Positions 1 to 12,000 of a stretch of DNA of 64,000 bases are shown one piece after another. Source of the DNA: Procambarus clarkii (Eukaryota; Arthropoda; Malacostraca; Decapoda; Cambaridae). The position numbers were made by a program, and so were the translations under genes. Below the pieces are notes generated by a model. It did not search any database, was not told the origin of the DNA, and saw nothing but the letters and a program-made list of their open reading frames with translations. Numbering within the stretch: the first letter of the stretch is position 1; each line of letters starts with the position of its first letter. Location of the stretch: the NCBI RefSeq assembly GCF_040958095.1, contig NC_091185.1, positions 15,083,666-15,147,665 on the forward strand, written 5' to 3'.

Positions 1-3000
1 ACAACACCCGAGCCCTGGTAAACACATCAGGAATACCCACCCCACCCTCCCACACAGCTAACACCAACGTCGAGTGACGAACCGGGTGGTAACGACCGCA
101 CCACACGTACCTATAGACCTGACGTTCCAACTCTAGAGCCAGCCGGCGATCTAGGGGGAAACACTGAGCCATGAAACAGACACGTGACAAAACCTTGGAA
201 ATTAACAAGCAACGCCCACTGATAAATCGTCAACAGGCGTGCAGTCAACAACCCAATCGCAACACCAACACTACGGGAAACCGCACCCCAATTACAGTCC
301 AAAGACTGCTCATAGGAAGCGAACCAGGTAATCCCCAAAACATGCAAAGAGGAGACTACCGGAAACCAAGACCCCACCTTCACAAGGCGAGAGGACCACC
401 CACCGATTCCCATAAGACAGGACTACGCACGATTGACCCGGGCCCCAGTGGCCAACTCAAACCTCTCAACCACGACCTGGACAGCCCCAACAGAATCCTC
501 AGAGGCCACGAACAGGTCGGTATCATCCGCATAACCGCATATGGGTAACCTAAGACCAGACAGCAGATGTAGGGGGGGGGGGGGGGGCCGGATCAATGGA
601 CAAGCCTTGACATCCCGAAAAAAAGACTCCTGAAATAGCACATAAAGGAGCATAGAGAGAGGACAACCCTGCCCCGCTGAGCGACGTACAGGGAAAGAAT
701 CACTAAAGAATCCATTGACGCAAACCTGACTACAACATTGAGCGTACAACATGCGTACCCAATGAAGAAATAAAGGTGGAAACCCAAGCCTCTCCAATAC
801 ACAAAAAACAAATGCGAGTGACACACGGTCGAAAGCCTTCGACCAATCCAGGCAAAGCATCGCCGCCGACGAGCGAGAACCCAACACATACGTGAGCACA
901 TCCCAAAACAATGCATTGCACTGCAACAACGAGCGACCCAGAATACCACAAAATTGTTCCACAGAAACAACAGATGCAACAACACGGCGAAACCGACCAG
1001 CCAAAACCTTGGACAGGACCTTATAGTCCACATTCAAGAAAGTAATGGGCTTCCAGTACGAGAAGAACCGCAAATCGCCCGGCTTCGGGAGGAGCTGCAC
1101 AATCCCAACGCACTGAGACATAGGCAGAACGCACCTCTGAAGACAAGTCCGGACCACCTCCAGAAGAACATCCCCCAACACATCCCAAAATGCAACATAA
1201 AACTGACAGGAAGACCATCCGAACCCGGCACCTTCCCGGAACGAAACGACCGGATCACCTCAAAAAGCTCCCTCAACGAAACATCTTCCACCAAACTGAC
1301 ACAATCCGCTGCAGACAACCCCGGAACGCACCTACCCAAAAAACTCTCCGCAAGCGCGGCGTCGCCTACCAACTCCTCATAGAGCGCAGTGTTACGGTGC
1401 CCTCTCCTATTTCTTTCGTTTGCCGGCTTAAAGAGTCATATCAGCTCTCCCTACTGATTCTCTGAGGTTCAGGGAGTCTAATGATATATGTGGCGACCAG
1501 ACCGGCTGCCAGTTAAGGGAAGGGAGTTATATTATAAGTTGTAAATAAAGGAAAGTTGGCGCCCTGTTATAAAATGAAACAGTATCCCCTACGGCAGATA
1601 TGACCTTTTGGAAGGGACACAAGCCGATCGCGGATTGGCCGACGTAGGTCGCGGGCGACAAATCAGGGCCCGCCATGACGTCACCGAGTGCCCCGGGCGG
1701 CGCCAACGTCAGAGTTGTACTGACCGTGGAAGCGACAGGACGCGCCTCGGTCTGCTCTCAAGGATTGGAGGCTCTGCAAGCCTTGTTCAGTGGATTGAGC
1801 TGGCCTTCGCAGCCCATCACAGTTATTGGAGACCCTGCGCTTCTGGGAAGCCAAAGAGGAACCAAGTTCAGTGAGCAGAGAAGTGCCAAACTTGGAAAAT
1901 AGTCGGCGACGACGCTGGGCGGCGCCGCTGGCTGGACGTTGAGGTCTGAAGGGTGGGCGAGCAAGCTAGCTGTGACTGGGGTCACATCCACTGAGAATCT
2001 TGGAAGGACGACACCGTGCCTAGGACAAGGAGCGACGCCCTGTGGGAGAGGCGAGTGTGGGGAAAAATAGTGATTAGCTCAGCGCCCATCGATGAACCAG
2101 GATTGGGGCAGCTGAATCTCAGGGATTGGAACGGCGACGACGCGAAGGCTTCACGACACCTGAGGACCTGTGGAACGTCCTGGATCGTCGAGGATCGACC
2201 CAAGGAAGCGTGGGAACCTCACACCATCGAGGGACAGGCGTCGTGAGCCAGGAGTGTAAGGTAGATCATTTTTCCCTCCCATTACCCCTTGTATGAGTAG
2301 GCTAGTTAGGCCACAATATTTACTTGTGTATGTGGCAGCAAGACTTTATTACTTTAATAGTAGAATAGGCTGCAAGGCAGCTTGTGTCCAGGACTGTCAG
2401 AGAGGACAGTGTGTATGGACGGCAGGACAGTGAAGAAGAGGTGCCGACGTGGTGAAGAGGCCCTCCTGTGAGAGTGCGAGACTCCTGTCCTGCCCAGTTG
2501 AAGGAGTGTTGGATGGTCGTGGAAGAAGAGGCTGACGATCTCCAGACTCATTATCCATATTCCATATTCATGTATTACTTGTGATTGTGTGTGTGTGTTC
2601 ATGTAATTTGCATCAGTAAATCCACACATTTTATTACTGTGTTTGAGTGTGCCTCCATTTATGATATTTCTCTATGAGCATACATTTCTGGCTACAAACA
2701 ATATATAATACACCCACTGAACTGCATTGCTGGGGTGCAGATATAATAACCCAGCTGGCGACCTTGCTAAGAGGAAGATAGAGAAGACAGGCGGGAAAGG
2801 AGTTCCTGCAACCTTTTTTTGTCTGGCAGGCAAGGCTCAGGGAGGTTATGGTTATAAGGTAAGCCTGAGTCTTCCTTCACTCCCCCACGGGTCTAGGCCG
2901 GAACTGTTAACAGCAGTTTCCCCGTGTTTGACTGAAGGGCTTCCAGGGTGAATCAGTGGCACCCCTTTGTGGTGGAAGCAAAGACCTGCGGAGGTGGGCA

Positions 3001-4740
3001 TTGTTGGTCCTCTCTTGTGTGACCAAGGAGACTCCGGTGAATCCAGGGAGTCGGAGGGGCTGAGTATTTGGGCCTTTGAGCCCCTAGCAACCGAGTGTTA
3101 GCAGAGCCCCGGACCGCCCACCCCCACGTGACAGCAGCCAACTCCTGCCGAACATAATGCAACACATCACCGGTGTCCGAAACAACGGTCCCTTCCGGCT
3201 GTTGCAGAGCCGTAAAAAGAACAGAGTTCCACACAGCCCTCACCTTCCCTAAAAGAAACAGAGAGCCGTTCCCCGTCCACACGCTCACTCACACGAGCAC
3301 GCACACGAATACCCTCACCCCACTCATTCTGCAAACCACAAATGCGCTCCTTACACTCCACAATCTCCCCAAAACATTCAACCCCAGCATTGAACCGCAC
3401 ATACAACCACAAAAGCCGTGCCTGAAACAACCGCGAAAGCCGTGCCTGTAACAACCGCAGCAACTCAAAGCGCCCAGCAGCCGCACGTTTGGCAACCATG
3501 CGAAAGAACAACCGACACTGCACCTTACTCCACTCCCACCACTCCAAAACAGTAGGAAACGCACATCACCAGGCCAAAACCCCAACCCACCAAATCCGAA
3601 ACTGCCTACAAACTCGCGGACAACGCAACAACCCACAATTAAGCTTCCACCACCCCGCACCGACTCGCACTTGACTGGGCACATCAACCCGGACCACTAC
3701 TAAACTATGGTCCGAGAATGCAACTGGGACAGTGCTGAAAGCAAACACAGAACACTCCCCTCCAGTAACATATACCCAATCAATCCGCGAACTCGCCCCA
3801 CGCAAAGAAAATGTAAAAGATAACTCGGCCCCATAGAGCACAGAAGCGTCCTTGAAACTGCAAGAACGCACCACCTCCAGCAGCACACCCGAGACATTCT
3901 GTGGGTGAGCGCTACTACAGTCCTGCGCACTCGTCACGCAATTAAAGTCCCTCCCAAAAATCATACCTCGCATATCATGACGCAAGAAAGGGAGAAGTCC
4001 CACTCGAAAAAACTCCTCCCACTACTGACGGTGCGCGGCCCGAGGGAGCGTACATCGCCGCCGGAATGACGACCCCTAAAAATTCCACCCTCACAAACAA
4101 AACCCGCCTATCCTCGTCCATCTCCGTGTGAAGCACGGAGAAGAAAGCCCTCCTAGAAAACAACATAAGGGTCCCCTTGAAGGACGTCCTCAGCGGGTTT
4201 AGCACAACACTGAAATGCACACTCAAACACTGCAACATGGACACAACATGCACATTATGCTCCTGAATCAAAGCCACATCCACATGCTGCTCCTGCAGAA
4301 CATCCAACAGGCCCAACTGGACCCCCAGATCGTTCAAACCCCGAACATTCAAAGACGCACAGACAACCGAGGGCGCCATCGGGAGAACCTCAGGACACCC
4401 CAACCCGACGCGTCCCCTGGAGGACACATCCACCACCGGAGGCACACCATGGCACACATCCGGTCGCACACCAGCCTGAACCCCAGGGCGCTCACTACGG
4501 TCGACGCCGGGCACCGCACCGAGCCCCACGGAGGACGGCTCTGCAGGCGCCCCAGTGTCCCCCACCAACCGGAACAGGGGCAGAGGTCCCCTGATGCACA
4601 TCCTTCGACAGCACTACTACCAGGTCGCAATCACCCGGGGCAACCACCCACTGAGGGGAGCCATCAGCAGGAGGTATATCGTCCAACACAGAAGGCATCA
4701 CAGAAGACAACACAGCGACGTCCACAGCATCGTCATCCAT
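1..4740 (-). pseudogene. Tx1-like ORF2 remnant: endonuclease plus reverse transcriptase
   Basis: Read on the minus strand. The endonuclease begins near 4390 with SLNVRGLND, then ALIQEHNV (the glutamate of APE-type nucleases) and MYAPSG. After a frame change near 4000 come GRDFNCV, SRIDWVYV and SDHSLVVVRVDV, the last holding the SDH catalytic signature. A linker runs to 3134, is interrupted by the solo LTR, and resumes at 1389. The RT palm motifs follow: FDRVS near 830, a GQGCPLS-type loop near 670, and YADDTD near 525. Downstream, 413-111 reads a typical post-RT stretch (LHVLGITWF) and 110-1 continues as VWEGGVGIPDVF in another frame. At least three frame changes exclude function. The protein would nick target DNA and prime cDNA from the nick. 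Confidence 0.85.
1390..3133. mobile_element. Solo LTR (1744 bp) inserted in Tx1-like ORF2
   Basis: The insert starts TGTTACG and ends CGTGACA, imperfect inverted termini with TG...CA ends. It is flanked by the 4-bp duplication GCAG at 1386-1389 and 3134-3137. Removing the insert and one GCAG rejoins the host frame on the minus strand across ...YVRQELA and ALYEELVGD..., so the boundaries are confirmed by the interrupted protein. No retroelement coding sequence lies inside; open frames here are short and unrecognised. A TATA-like TTATAAAATG occurs near 1567. A 4-bp duplication fits Gypsy-type integration. Which strand is the element's sense strand is not established. Confidence 0.8.
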
Positions 4741-4758
4741 CGCATCTCGCTCCTGAGC

Positions 4759-6085
4759 CTACGTCCAGCAAGGCGACGCAGTCCGAGCCGAACGACGGCG
4801 CTTAAAAAGAGGCCACTGATCGTCGGAACTATCACCCCCAGCAAGCGGTGCCCCAGAAGAACCAGTGGCAGGCGGCGCCATAGCCAGGGTAGCACGATCA
4901 CGCAGAACAGTAGCCTCAACAGCACAGGGCAAAAAGCCACTACCACGCCCGGATTCCGGAAACGGAGAAGGGGCAGACACAGCAGGCGGGAGAACACACT
5001 CCAGCACACGTGAGACATCCACCATGGACGACAGAGCCGGCGCAGGTGAAGAGGCACTGGGGAGCGAGGAAACCACTGAAGATGATGAGGTAGACGAGGC
5101 TGAGGCAGATGGCGGGGAGGAGGGCTCACCCACGACAAGCCCGGTAAGCAGACGGGCGTCGGCAGGAGAAGCAGGCACTACCCCTTCAGCAGCATCCAAG
5201 GCCCCCACGGAATCAACTATCCGCGGATGTACCTCTGCAACCACCGAACGACGAAGACCCGAAGCAAGAGGCTCCAGGTCCACAGAGCTCACTGGAGGGG
5301 CAGACATACCAGGGCCAGACAAAGCAGTGCCAGACGGAACGTCTGCCAAATCCGCCGCAGGAACCACACCAGGCACCAGGACAGAGCGAGGATCCGCCGA
5401 GGAAACCCCACGCTCCGACAAGCAGGGAAAATCACCCTCCAGGAAAATCGAAGGGACCACAGCACGAGGAACGTCACAGCCGACTGCCACGTGGCCCTCA
5501 GCACCACACCAGAAACAGGTCCTTGTCTGGCCCTGATAAAAGATCCGTAGAGGGAGGCCACGATACAAAATCCTGGACGGAATAGGGGTCGTGACCTGCA
5601 TGACGAGCATACGAGCGCCCATACGGACCCCTCTCAGCCAGCCCGCACTCAAAGTGTTGAACCGGTGGTTCACTACCACACCATTCCGCGTAAATACCGA
5701 CTTCATCTCCTCCACAGGGAAAGTTACCGGCACACCGTGAACACTCACATATTTCAAGGGGCCCCCAGGGATCCGAGATCACCACGGTCACAGCAGATTC
5801 AGTGGTAGTAAGCGTGCGGGCATCCCAGCGTGCCACAAACTCCCGGTACAACAACGATGAGGCGAATTACACCGCCACTCGTGTAGGCGAGAGCTTTTCC
5901 AGCCCCAGCAAATCAGCGACGTCCACACGGAGCACATCCAATAGCACTATCTCCACAATGGGCCAGTCTACAGCACCAGAAAAATCCAAGCGCACTGTGT
6001 CAACCCGCCGAACGTGGGTATCACAACCAACAACCATACCGCCAGCCGGGTCCCCGGCTAGCGGGTTCACCGCACCCGCCTCCAT
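4759..6085 (-). pseudogene. Tx1-like ORF1 remnant with CCHC zinc knuckle
   Basis: An ATG at 6085 opens a frame (MEAGAVNPLAG...) running to 5867. The reading then shifts to a frame with REFVARWDARTLT near 5840 and again near 5760 to KYVSVHGVPVTFPVEEM, which stays open to the stop at 4759. A retroviral-type knuckle, CFWCGAEGHVAVGC (CX2CX4HX4C), sits near 5480. A serine/alanine/proline-rich tail follows. The ORF1 of the second Tx1-like element (41629-43095) aligns along its length, including YVSVHG, the VRV/VFY spacing and the knuckle, which supports both as nucleic-acid-binding ORF1 proteins. Two frameshifts make this copy a pseudogene. Confidence 0.8.
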
Positions 6086-6140
6086 TCAACACCAGGCAAC
6101 AACTGGCAGGTCAGGCGAGCACGTCTTGACTCCCTAGCGG

Positions 6141-6988
6141 CCAGCGAGGCAATCCCACCAATAATTTATATGCTTGACTACATATATAAACAATAAACCC
6201 CCATAATGTGAAAGAGGCGATTTGTGAGGACATTTTCGGCAATACAGTCCACTGAACATTATACAATTTGCTATCGAAATATATAAATTAACATAAAATA
6301 TAAATTCTATATAAATTAATATAAATTAAATAAATATAAATCTCAGAGGCCTATTCCCCACAGGTATCGTTTAAATTAGGTCAATTTATTGTGCCTGTAT
6401 TTAGGTGTCATTTACCTGTTACTTCCAGGTCTCGGTTAAACCATGGGGGTTTTTCTACCCAAAACACGTAAGTAAATAAATATTTAATATAAATCCTTTA
6501 TTGTGACATTAACTAGAACTACATCCGTGTAGAAATAATTTCGCGAATTAACATTCATTAATTTAGATCATTTGGTTGGGCTACCAATAAACTGATTAGT
6601 GGATTGGAGTCGTGCCCCGAGACTTGCCAGTATTTTTTGCTGTAATTATTTAAATAATTAATTTACTGTATAACTAAATGTGGAAATCTTGGCAGATGAT
6701 CAAGAACAGCGACTTTGTTCTAAAAGTGACGTTTTCCCAACATCAAATTACCTGAGTGAGTCTCCGCTAACAATTCAGCTATGTTCCTTTTTATATTTCT
6801 TTTGGTTAAAAAGATTCTTGAGTAAATCCTGTAATTTGTTGTTTTAAATAATTGAGTTATTTTGTAGTTATTTAAATTGGTATATTTTTATCTATAACGT
6901 TCCCATCTATCTATATAATTTATATACTACTGCGAATTAACTCAGCGAATTAAGTTGAAGAGAAAATCGCACATTATGACCTGCTCAC
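6141..6988. other. AT-rich spacer, no gene recognised
   Basis: This stretch is very AT-rich, with runs of ATAAATTAATATAAATTA type near 6280-6350, and has no open frame of note on either strand. It may be intronic to the exon candidate at 6989-7106, because it lies directly downstream of that exon's donor site, but nothing in the sequence proves this. Confidence 0.4.
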
Positions 6989-7106
6989 CATGACAAGGCT
7001 GACGGCGTCGTAGGTGTAGTTGGTGTAGGTCTCAGAGACGAGTGTGTACTCCAGCAGCTGACGCACCCCCAGGAACATCACCCCTGCACCCTCCTGTTGG
7101 TCACAC
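6989..7106 (-). CDS. Candidate internal exon of an unidentified host gene
   Basis: On the minus strand a segment preceded by CTATATACAG (acceptor) and followed by GTGAGC (donor) is open in one frame for 39 codons after a single leading base. It begins CDQQEGAGVMFLGVRQLLEY and ends at ...DAVSLVM. Length 118 bp is typical of an internal exon. It would use a phase-2 acceptor and a phase-0 donor. Its composition is much richer in G+C than the AT-rich flanks, and it does not resemble the transposon proteins elsewhere in the window. I do not recognise the family; the hydrophobic and tyrosine/threonine-rich mix gives no firm function. No partner exon on the same strand was found within the window. 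It could be a retained fragment of a retro-duplicated gene. Confidence 0.5.
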
Positions 7107-7436
7107 CTGTATATAGTCAACACATATCACACTCATCTATCATTTGTAAGCTCTGAATACATTCCTACAAACTGAAAATTTGCATGTTTAAATTAATTAT
7201 TTGGTAATTTGCATTTTAGGGACAAATGACACTCTGAGCCCCTGAATAGGAAGGTGATGTTTTACGCTTTAGTAAGGTGAAATTATAATTATTTACTTTT
7301 ATTTATTTGTATGCAAGAAGGAAGATTGGGCTGTGACAGTACACAATATTGGTGTTCTTTGATTCTGCAAACCGCACTAACACGCATAGCGTTACCGGCA
7401 GACATTGGTTATATGTATTTTATGTCCTGTGCTTCT
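7107..7436. other. Spacer before minisatellite, nothing recognised
   Basis: AT-rich sequence with no domain-bearing frame. It ends at the first degenerate minisatellite unit near 7437. If the 6989-7106 exon is real, this would be its upstream intron. Confidence 0.35.
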
Positions 7437-7625
7437 ACTAGACACCCCGTGTGCTGTACTACTGTACAGACACACCGTGTGCTGTACTACTACCAGACAC
7501 CCCGTGTGCTGTACTACTACTACCAGACACACCGTGTGCTGTACTACTACTAATACCAGTCACACCGTGTGCTGTACTACTACCAGACACACCGTGTGCT
7601 GTACTACTACTACGTGTGCTGTACT
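7437..7625. repeat. Left outlier block of the 27/30-bp minisatellite
   Basis: About six or seven diverged units of the same minisatellite that fills 9050-22263 (core ACACCGTGTGCTGTACTACT). The first unit has CACCCC in place of CACACC, and one unit reads CCAGTCACACC. The block is cut at its right side by the 5'-truncated LINE at 7626. It shows that the array was present before the LINE arrived, or that the LINE was captured during array growth. Confidence 0.9.
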
Positions 7626-9049
7626 GCCAGAAATTTGGAAAGCTGTTAACGTAGTCCTGATATACAAGAAGGGGATAGACGGGAGGCACTGAACTAAAGG
7701 CCAGTGTCCGTAACCTGCAAACCATGCAAGCTGATGGAGAAGATTGTGAATGGAAAGCTAGTGGAACATCTGAAGCGAAAGAACTTTGTAACACAGCATC
7801 AACATGGGTTCAGGGATGGCAGGTCCTGCCTCATAGGGCTACTTGAATTCTACGACTAGGCAACAAAAATAAGGCAAGAAAGAGAACGGTGGGCAGACTG
7901 CATATTTTTGGATTGTCAGAAAGCCTTTGATACAGTACCACACAAGAGGCTAGTGAAAAAGCTGGAGATGCAGGCCGGTGTGTAAAGGAAGGTACTCCAT
8001 TGGATAAAGGAGTACCTAAGCAACAGGAGACAACGAGTCAGTGTGAGGGGTGAGGTCTCAGATTGGCGAGACGTTACAAGTGGAGTCCCGCAGGGGTCAG
8101 TCCTTGGACCTATACTGTTTCTGATATATGAAAATGATCTCCCAGAGGGAATAGAATCGTTTCTCTCAATGTTTGCTGATGATGCAATAATTATGAGGAG
8201 GATTGAAACAGAGGATGATAGTAGGAGGCTACAAGATGACCTAGACAGACTGAGTGAATGGTCCAACAAATGGCTGTTGAATTTCAACCCGAGTAAATGC
8301 AAAGTAATAAAACTAGGCAGTGGAAACAGGAGGCCAGACACAGGTTACAGAATAGGAGATGAAGTACTTAATGAAACGTACAGAGAGAAAGATCTAGGAG
8401 TTGATATCACACCAAACCTGTCTCCTGAAGCCCACATAAAAAGAATAACGTCTGCGGCATATGCGAGGCTGGCTAACATCAGAACAGCGTTCAGGAACCT
8501 GTGTAAGGAATCATTCAGAATCTTGTACACCACATATGTGAGACCAATCCTGGAGTATGCGGCCCCAGCATGGAGCCCGTACCTTGTCAAGCACAAGACG
8601 AAGCTGGAAAAAGTCCAGAGGTATGCCACTAGACTAGTCCCAGAACTACGAGGCATGAGTTACGAGGAAAGGCTGCGGGAAATGCACCTTACTACCCTGG
8701 AAGACAGAGGAGTAAAGGGAGACATGATCACAACCTACAAAATCTTTAGGGGAATCGACCGGGTAAACAAGGATAAACTATTCAACACTGGTGGGACGCG
8801 AACAAGGGGACACAGGTGGAAACTGAGTACCCACATGAGCCACAGGGACGTTAGAAGGAACTTTTTCAGTGTCAGAGTAGTTAATGGATGGAATGCATTA
8901 GACAGTGATGTGGTGGAGGCTGACTCCATACACAGTTTTAAATGTAGATATGATAGAGCCCAGTAGGCCAGGAATCTGTACATCAGTTGATTGACAGTTG
9001 AGAGGCGGGACCAAAGAGCCAAAGCTCAACCCCCGCAAGCACAAATATA
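7626..9049 (+). pseudogene. 5'-truncated CR1/L2-like LINE, reverse transcriptase part
   Basis: The fragment starts inside the RT at LPEIWKAVNVVLIYKKG and continues through QHGFRDGRSC, DCQKAFDTVPHKRL, GVPQGSVLGPILFLIYENDL and MFADDA (catalytic pair, near 8176). It then enters the long C-terminal region ending in NGWNALDSDVVEADSIHSFK, the usual ending of CR1/L2/Jockey-group proteins. From 8043 to the stop at 8968 one frame is open (about 307 codons). The first 400 bases need at least two frame changes and contain stops near 7857 and 7983. A short 3' UTR follows. The element has no endonuclease, so it cannot move itself. Both ends lie against minisatellite units, so a target duplication cannot be recognised. 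Confidence 0.88.
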
Positions 9050-12000
9050 CCAGACACGCCATGTGCTGTACTACTACCAGACACACTATGTGCTGTACTA
9101 CTACCAGACACACCATGTGCTGTACTACTACCAGACACACCGTGTGCTGTTCTACTACCAGACACACTATGTGCTGTACTACTACCAGACACACCATGTG
9201 CTGTACTACTACCAGACACACCGTGTGCTGTACTACTACCAGACACACCGTGTGCTGTACTACTACCAGACACACCGTGTGCTGTACTACTACCAGACAC
9301 GCCATGTGCTGTACTACTACCAGACACACCGTGTGCTGTACTACTACCAGACACACCGTGTGCTGTACTACTACCAGACACACCGTGTGCTGTACTACTA
9401 CCAGACACACCGTGTGCTGTACTACTACCAGACACACCATGTGCTGTACTACTACCAGACACGCCGTGTGCTGTACTACTACCAGACACACCGTGTGCTG
9501 TACTACTACCAGACACACCGTGTGCTCTACTACTACCAGACACACCGTGTGCTGTACTACTACCAGACACACCGTGTGCTGTACTACTACCAGACACGCC
9601 ATGTGCTGTACTACTACCAGATACACCGTGTGCTGTACTACTACCAGACACACCGTGTGCTGTACTACTACCAGACACACCGTGTGCTGTACTACTACCA
9701 GACACACCGTGTGCTGTACTACTACCAGACACACCATGTGCTGTACTACTACCAGACACGCCGTGTGCTGTACTACTACCAGACACACCGTGTGCTGTAC
9801 TACTACCAGACACACCGTGTGCTGTACTACTACCAGACACACCGTGTGCTGTACTACTACTACCAGACACACCGTGTGCTGTACTACTACCAGACACACC
9901 GTGTGCTGTACTACTACCAGACACACCGTGTGCTGTACTACTACCAGACACACCGTGTGCTGTACTACTACCAGACACGCCATGTGCTGTACTACTACCA
10001 GACACACCGTGTGCTGTACTACTACCAGACACACCATGTGCTGTACTACTACCAGACACACCGTGTGCTGTACTACTACTACCAGACACACCATGTGCTG
10101 TACTACTACCAGACACACCATGTGCTGTACTACTACCAGACACACCGTGTGCTGTACTACTACCAGACACACCGTGTGCTGTACTACTACCAGACACACC
10201 GTGTGCTGTACTACTACCAGACACGCCGTGTGCTGTACTACTACCAGACACACCATGTGCTGTACTACTACCAGACACACCATGTGCTGTACTACTACTA
10301 CCAGACACACCATGTGCTGTACTACTACTACCAGACACACCATGTGCTGTACTACTACTACCAGACACACCGCGTGCTTTACTACTACTACCAGACACAC
10401 CGTGTGCTGTACTACTACCAGACACACCATGTGCTGTACTACTACTACCAGACACACCGCGTGCTTTACTACTACTACCAGACACACCATGTGCTGTACT
10501 ACTACCAGACACACCATGTGCTGTACTACTACTACCAGACACACCATGTGCTGTACTACTACTACCAAACACACCGCGTGCTTTACTACTACTACCAGAC
10601 ACACCATGTGCTGTACTACTACCAGACACACCATGTGCTGTACTACTACTACCAGATACACCATGTGCTGTACTACTACTACCAGACACACCGTGTGCTG
10701 TACTACTACCAGACACACCATGTGCTGTACTACTACCAGACACACCGTGTGCTGTACTACTACTACCAGACACACCGTGTGCTGTACTACTACTACCAGA
10801 CACACCATGTGCTGTACTACTACCAGACACCGTGTGCTGTACTACTATTACCAGTCACACCGTGTGCTGTACTACTACTACCAGACACACCATGTGCTGT
10901 ACTACTACCAGACACACCGTGTGCTGTACTACTACTACCAGACACACCGTGTGCTGTACTACTACTACCAGACACACCGTGTGCTGTACTACTACTACCA
11001 GACACACCGTGTGCTGTACTACTACCAGACACACCGTGTGCTGTACTACTACTACCAGACACACCGTGTGCTGTACTACTACTACCAGACACACCATGTG
11101 CTGTACTACTACTACCAGACACACCATGTGCTGTACTACTACTACCAGACACACCGTGTGCTGTACTACTACCAGACACACCGTGTGCTGTACTACTACT
11201 ACCAGACACACCATGTGCTGTACTACTACCAGACACACCGTGTGCTGTACTACTACCAGACACACCATGTGCTGTACTACTACTACCAGATACACCATGT
11301 GCTGTACTACTACTACCAGACACACCGTGTGCTGTACTACTACCAGACACACCATGTGCTGTACTACTACCAGACACACCGTGTGCTGTACTACTACTAC
11401 CAGACACACCGTGTGCTGTACTACTACTACCAGACACACCATGTGCTGTACTACTACCAGACACACCGTGTGCTGTACTACTACTACCAGAGACACCGTG
11501 TGCTGTACTACTACCAGACACACCATGTGCTGTACTGCTACCAGACACACCGTGTGCTGTACTACTACTACCAGACACACCGTGTGCTGTACTACTACTA
11601 CCAGACACACCATGTGCTGTACTACTACCAGACACACCGTGTGCTGTACTACTACTACCAGACACACCGTGTGCTGTACTACTACTACCAGACACACCAT
11701 GTGCTGTACTACTACCAGACACACCGTGTGCTGTACTACTACTACCAGACACACCGTGTGCTGTACTACTACTACCAGACACACCGTGTGCTGTACTACT
11801 ACTACCAGACACACCGTGTGCTGTACTACTACCAGACACACCTGTGTGCTGTACTACTACTACCAGACACACCGTGTGCTGTACTACTACTACCAGACAC
11901 ACCATGTGCTGTACTACTACTACCAGACACACCATGTGCTGTACTACTACTACCAGACACACCATGTGCTGTACTACTACTACCAGACACACCGTGTGCT

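Larger units (their letters stand above)
1..6140 (-). mobile_element. Tx1/L1-like non-LTR retrotransposon, broken
   Basis: The minus strand carries, in order from about 6140 downward, a zinc-knuckle ORF1, an apurinic-type endonuclease and a reverse transcriptase. That is the order of an APE-type LINE. RT-segment phrases such as LPKPGDLRFFSYWKPITFLN, CLDWSKAFDRVS and YADDTD resemble the Tx1/L1 branch. The left window edge cuts the element inside the post-RT region, so its 3' end is not seen. Several frameshifts and one LTR insertion (1390-3133) show it is dead. A 16-base G run at 572-587 lies within the RT-coding strand and reads as a proline run. Clade assignment is from recalled family resemblance; LINE identity is secure. 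Confidence 0.85.
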
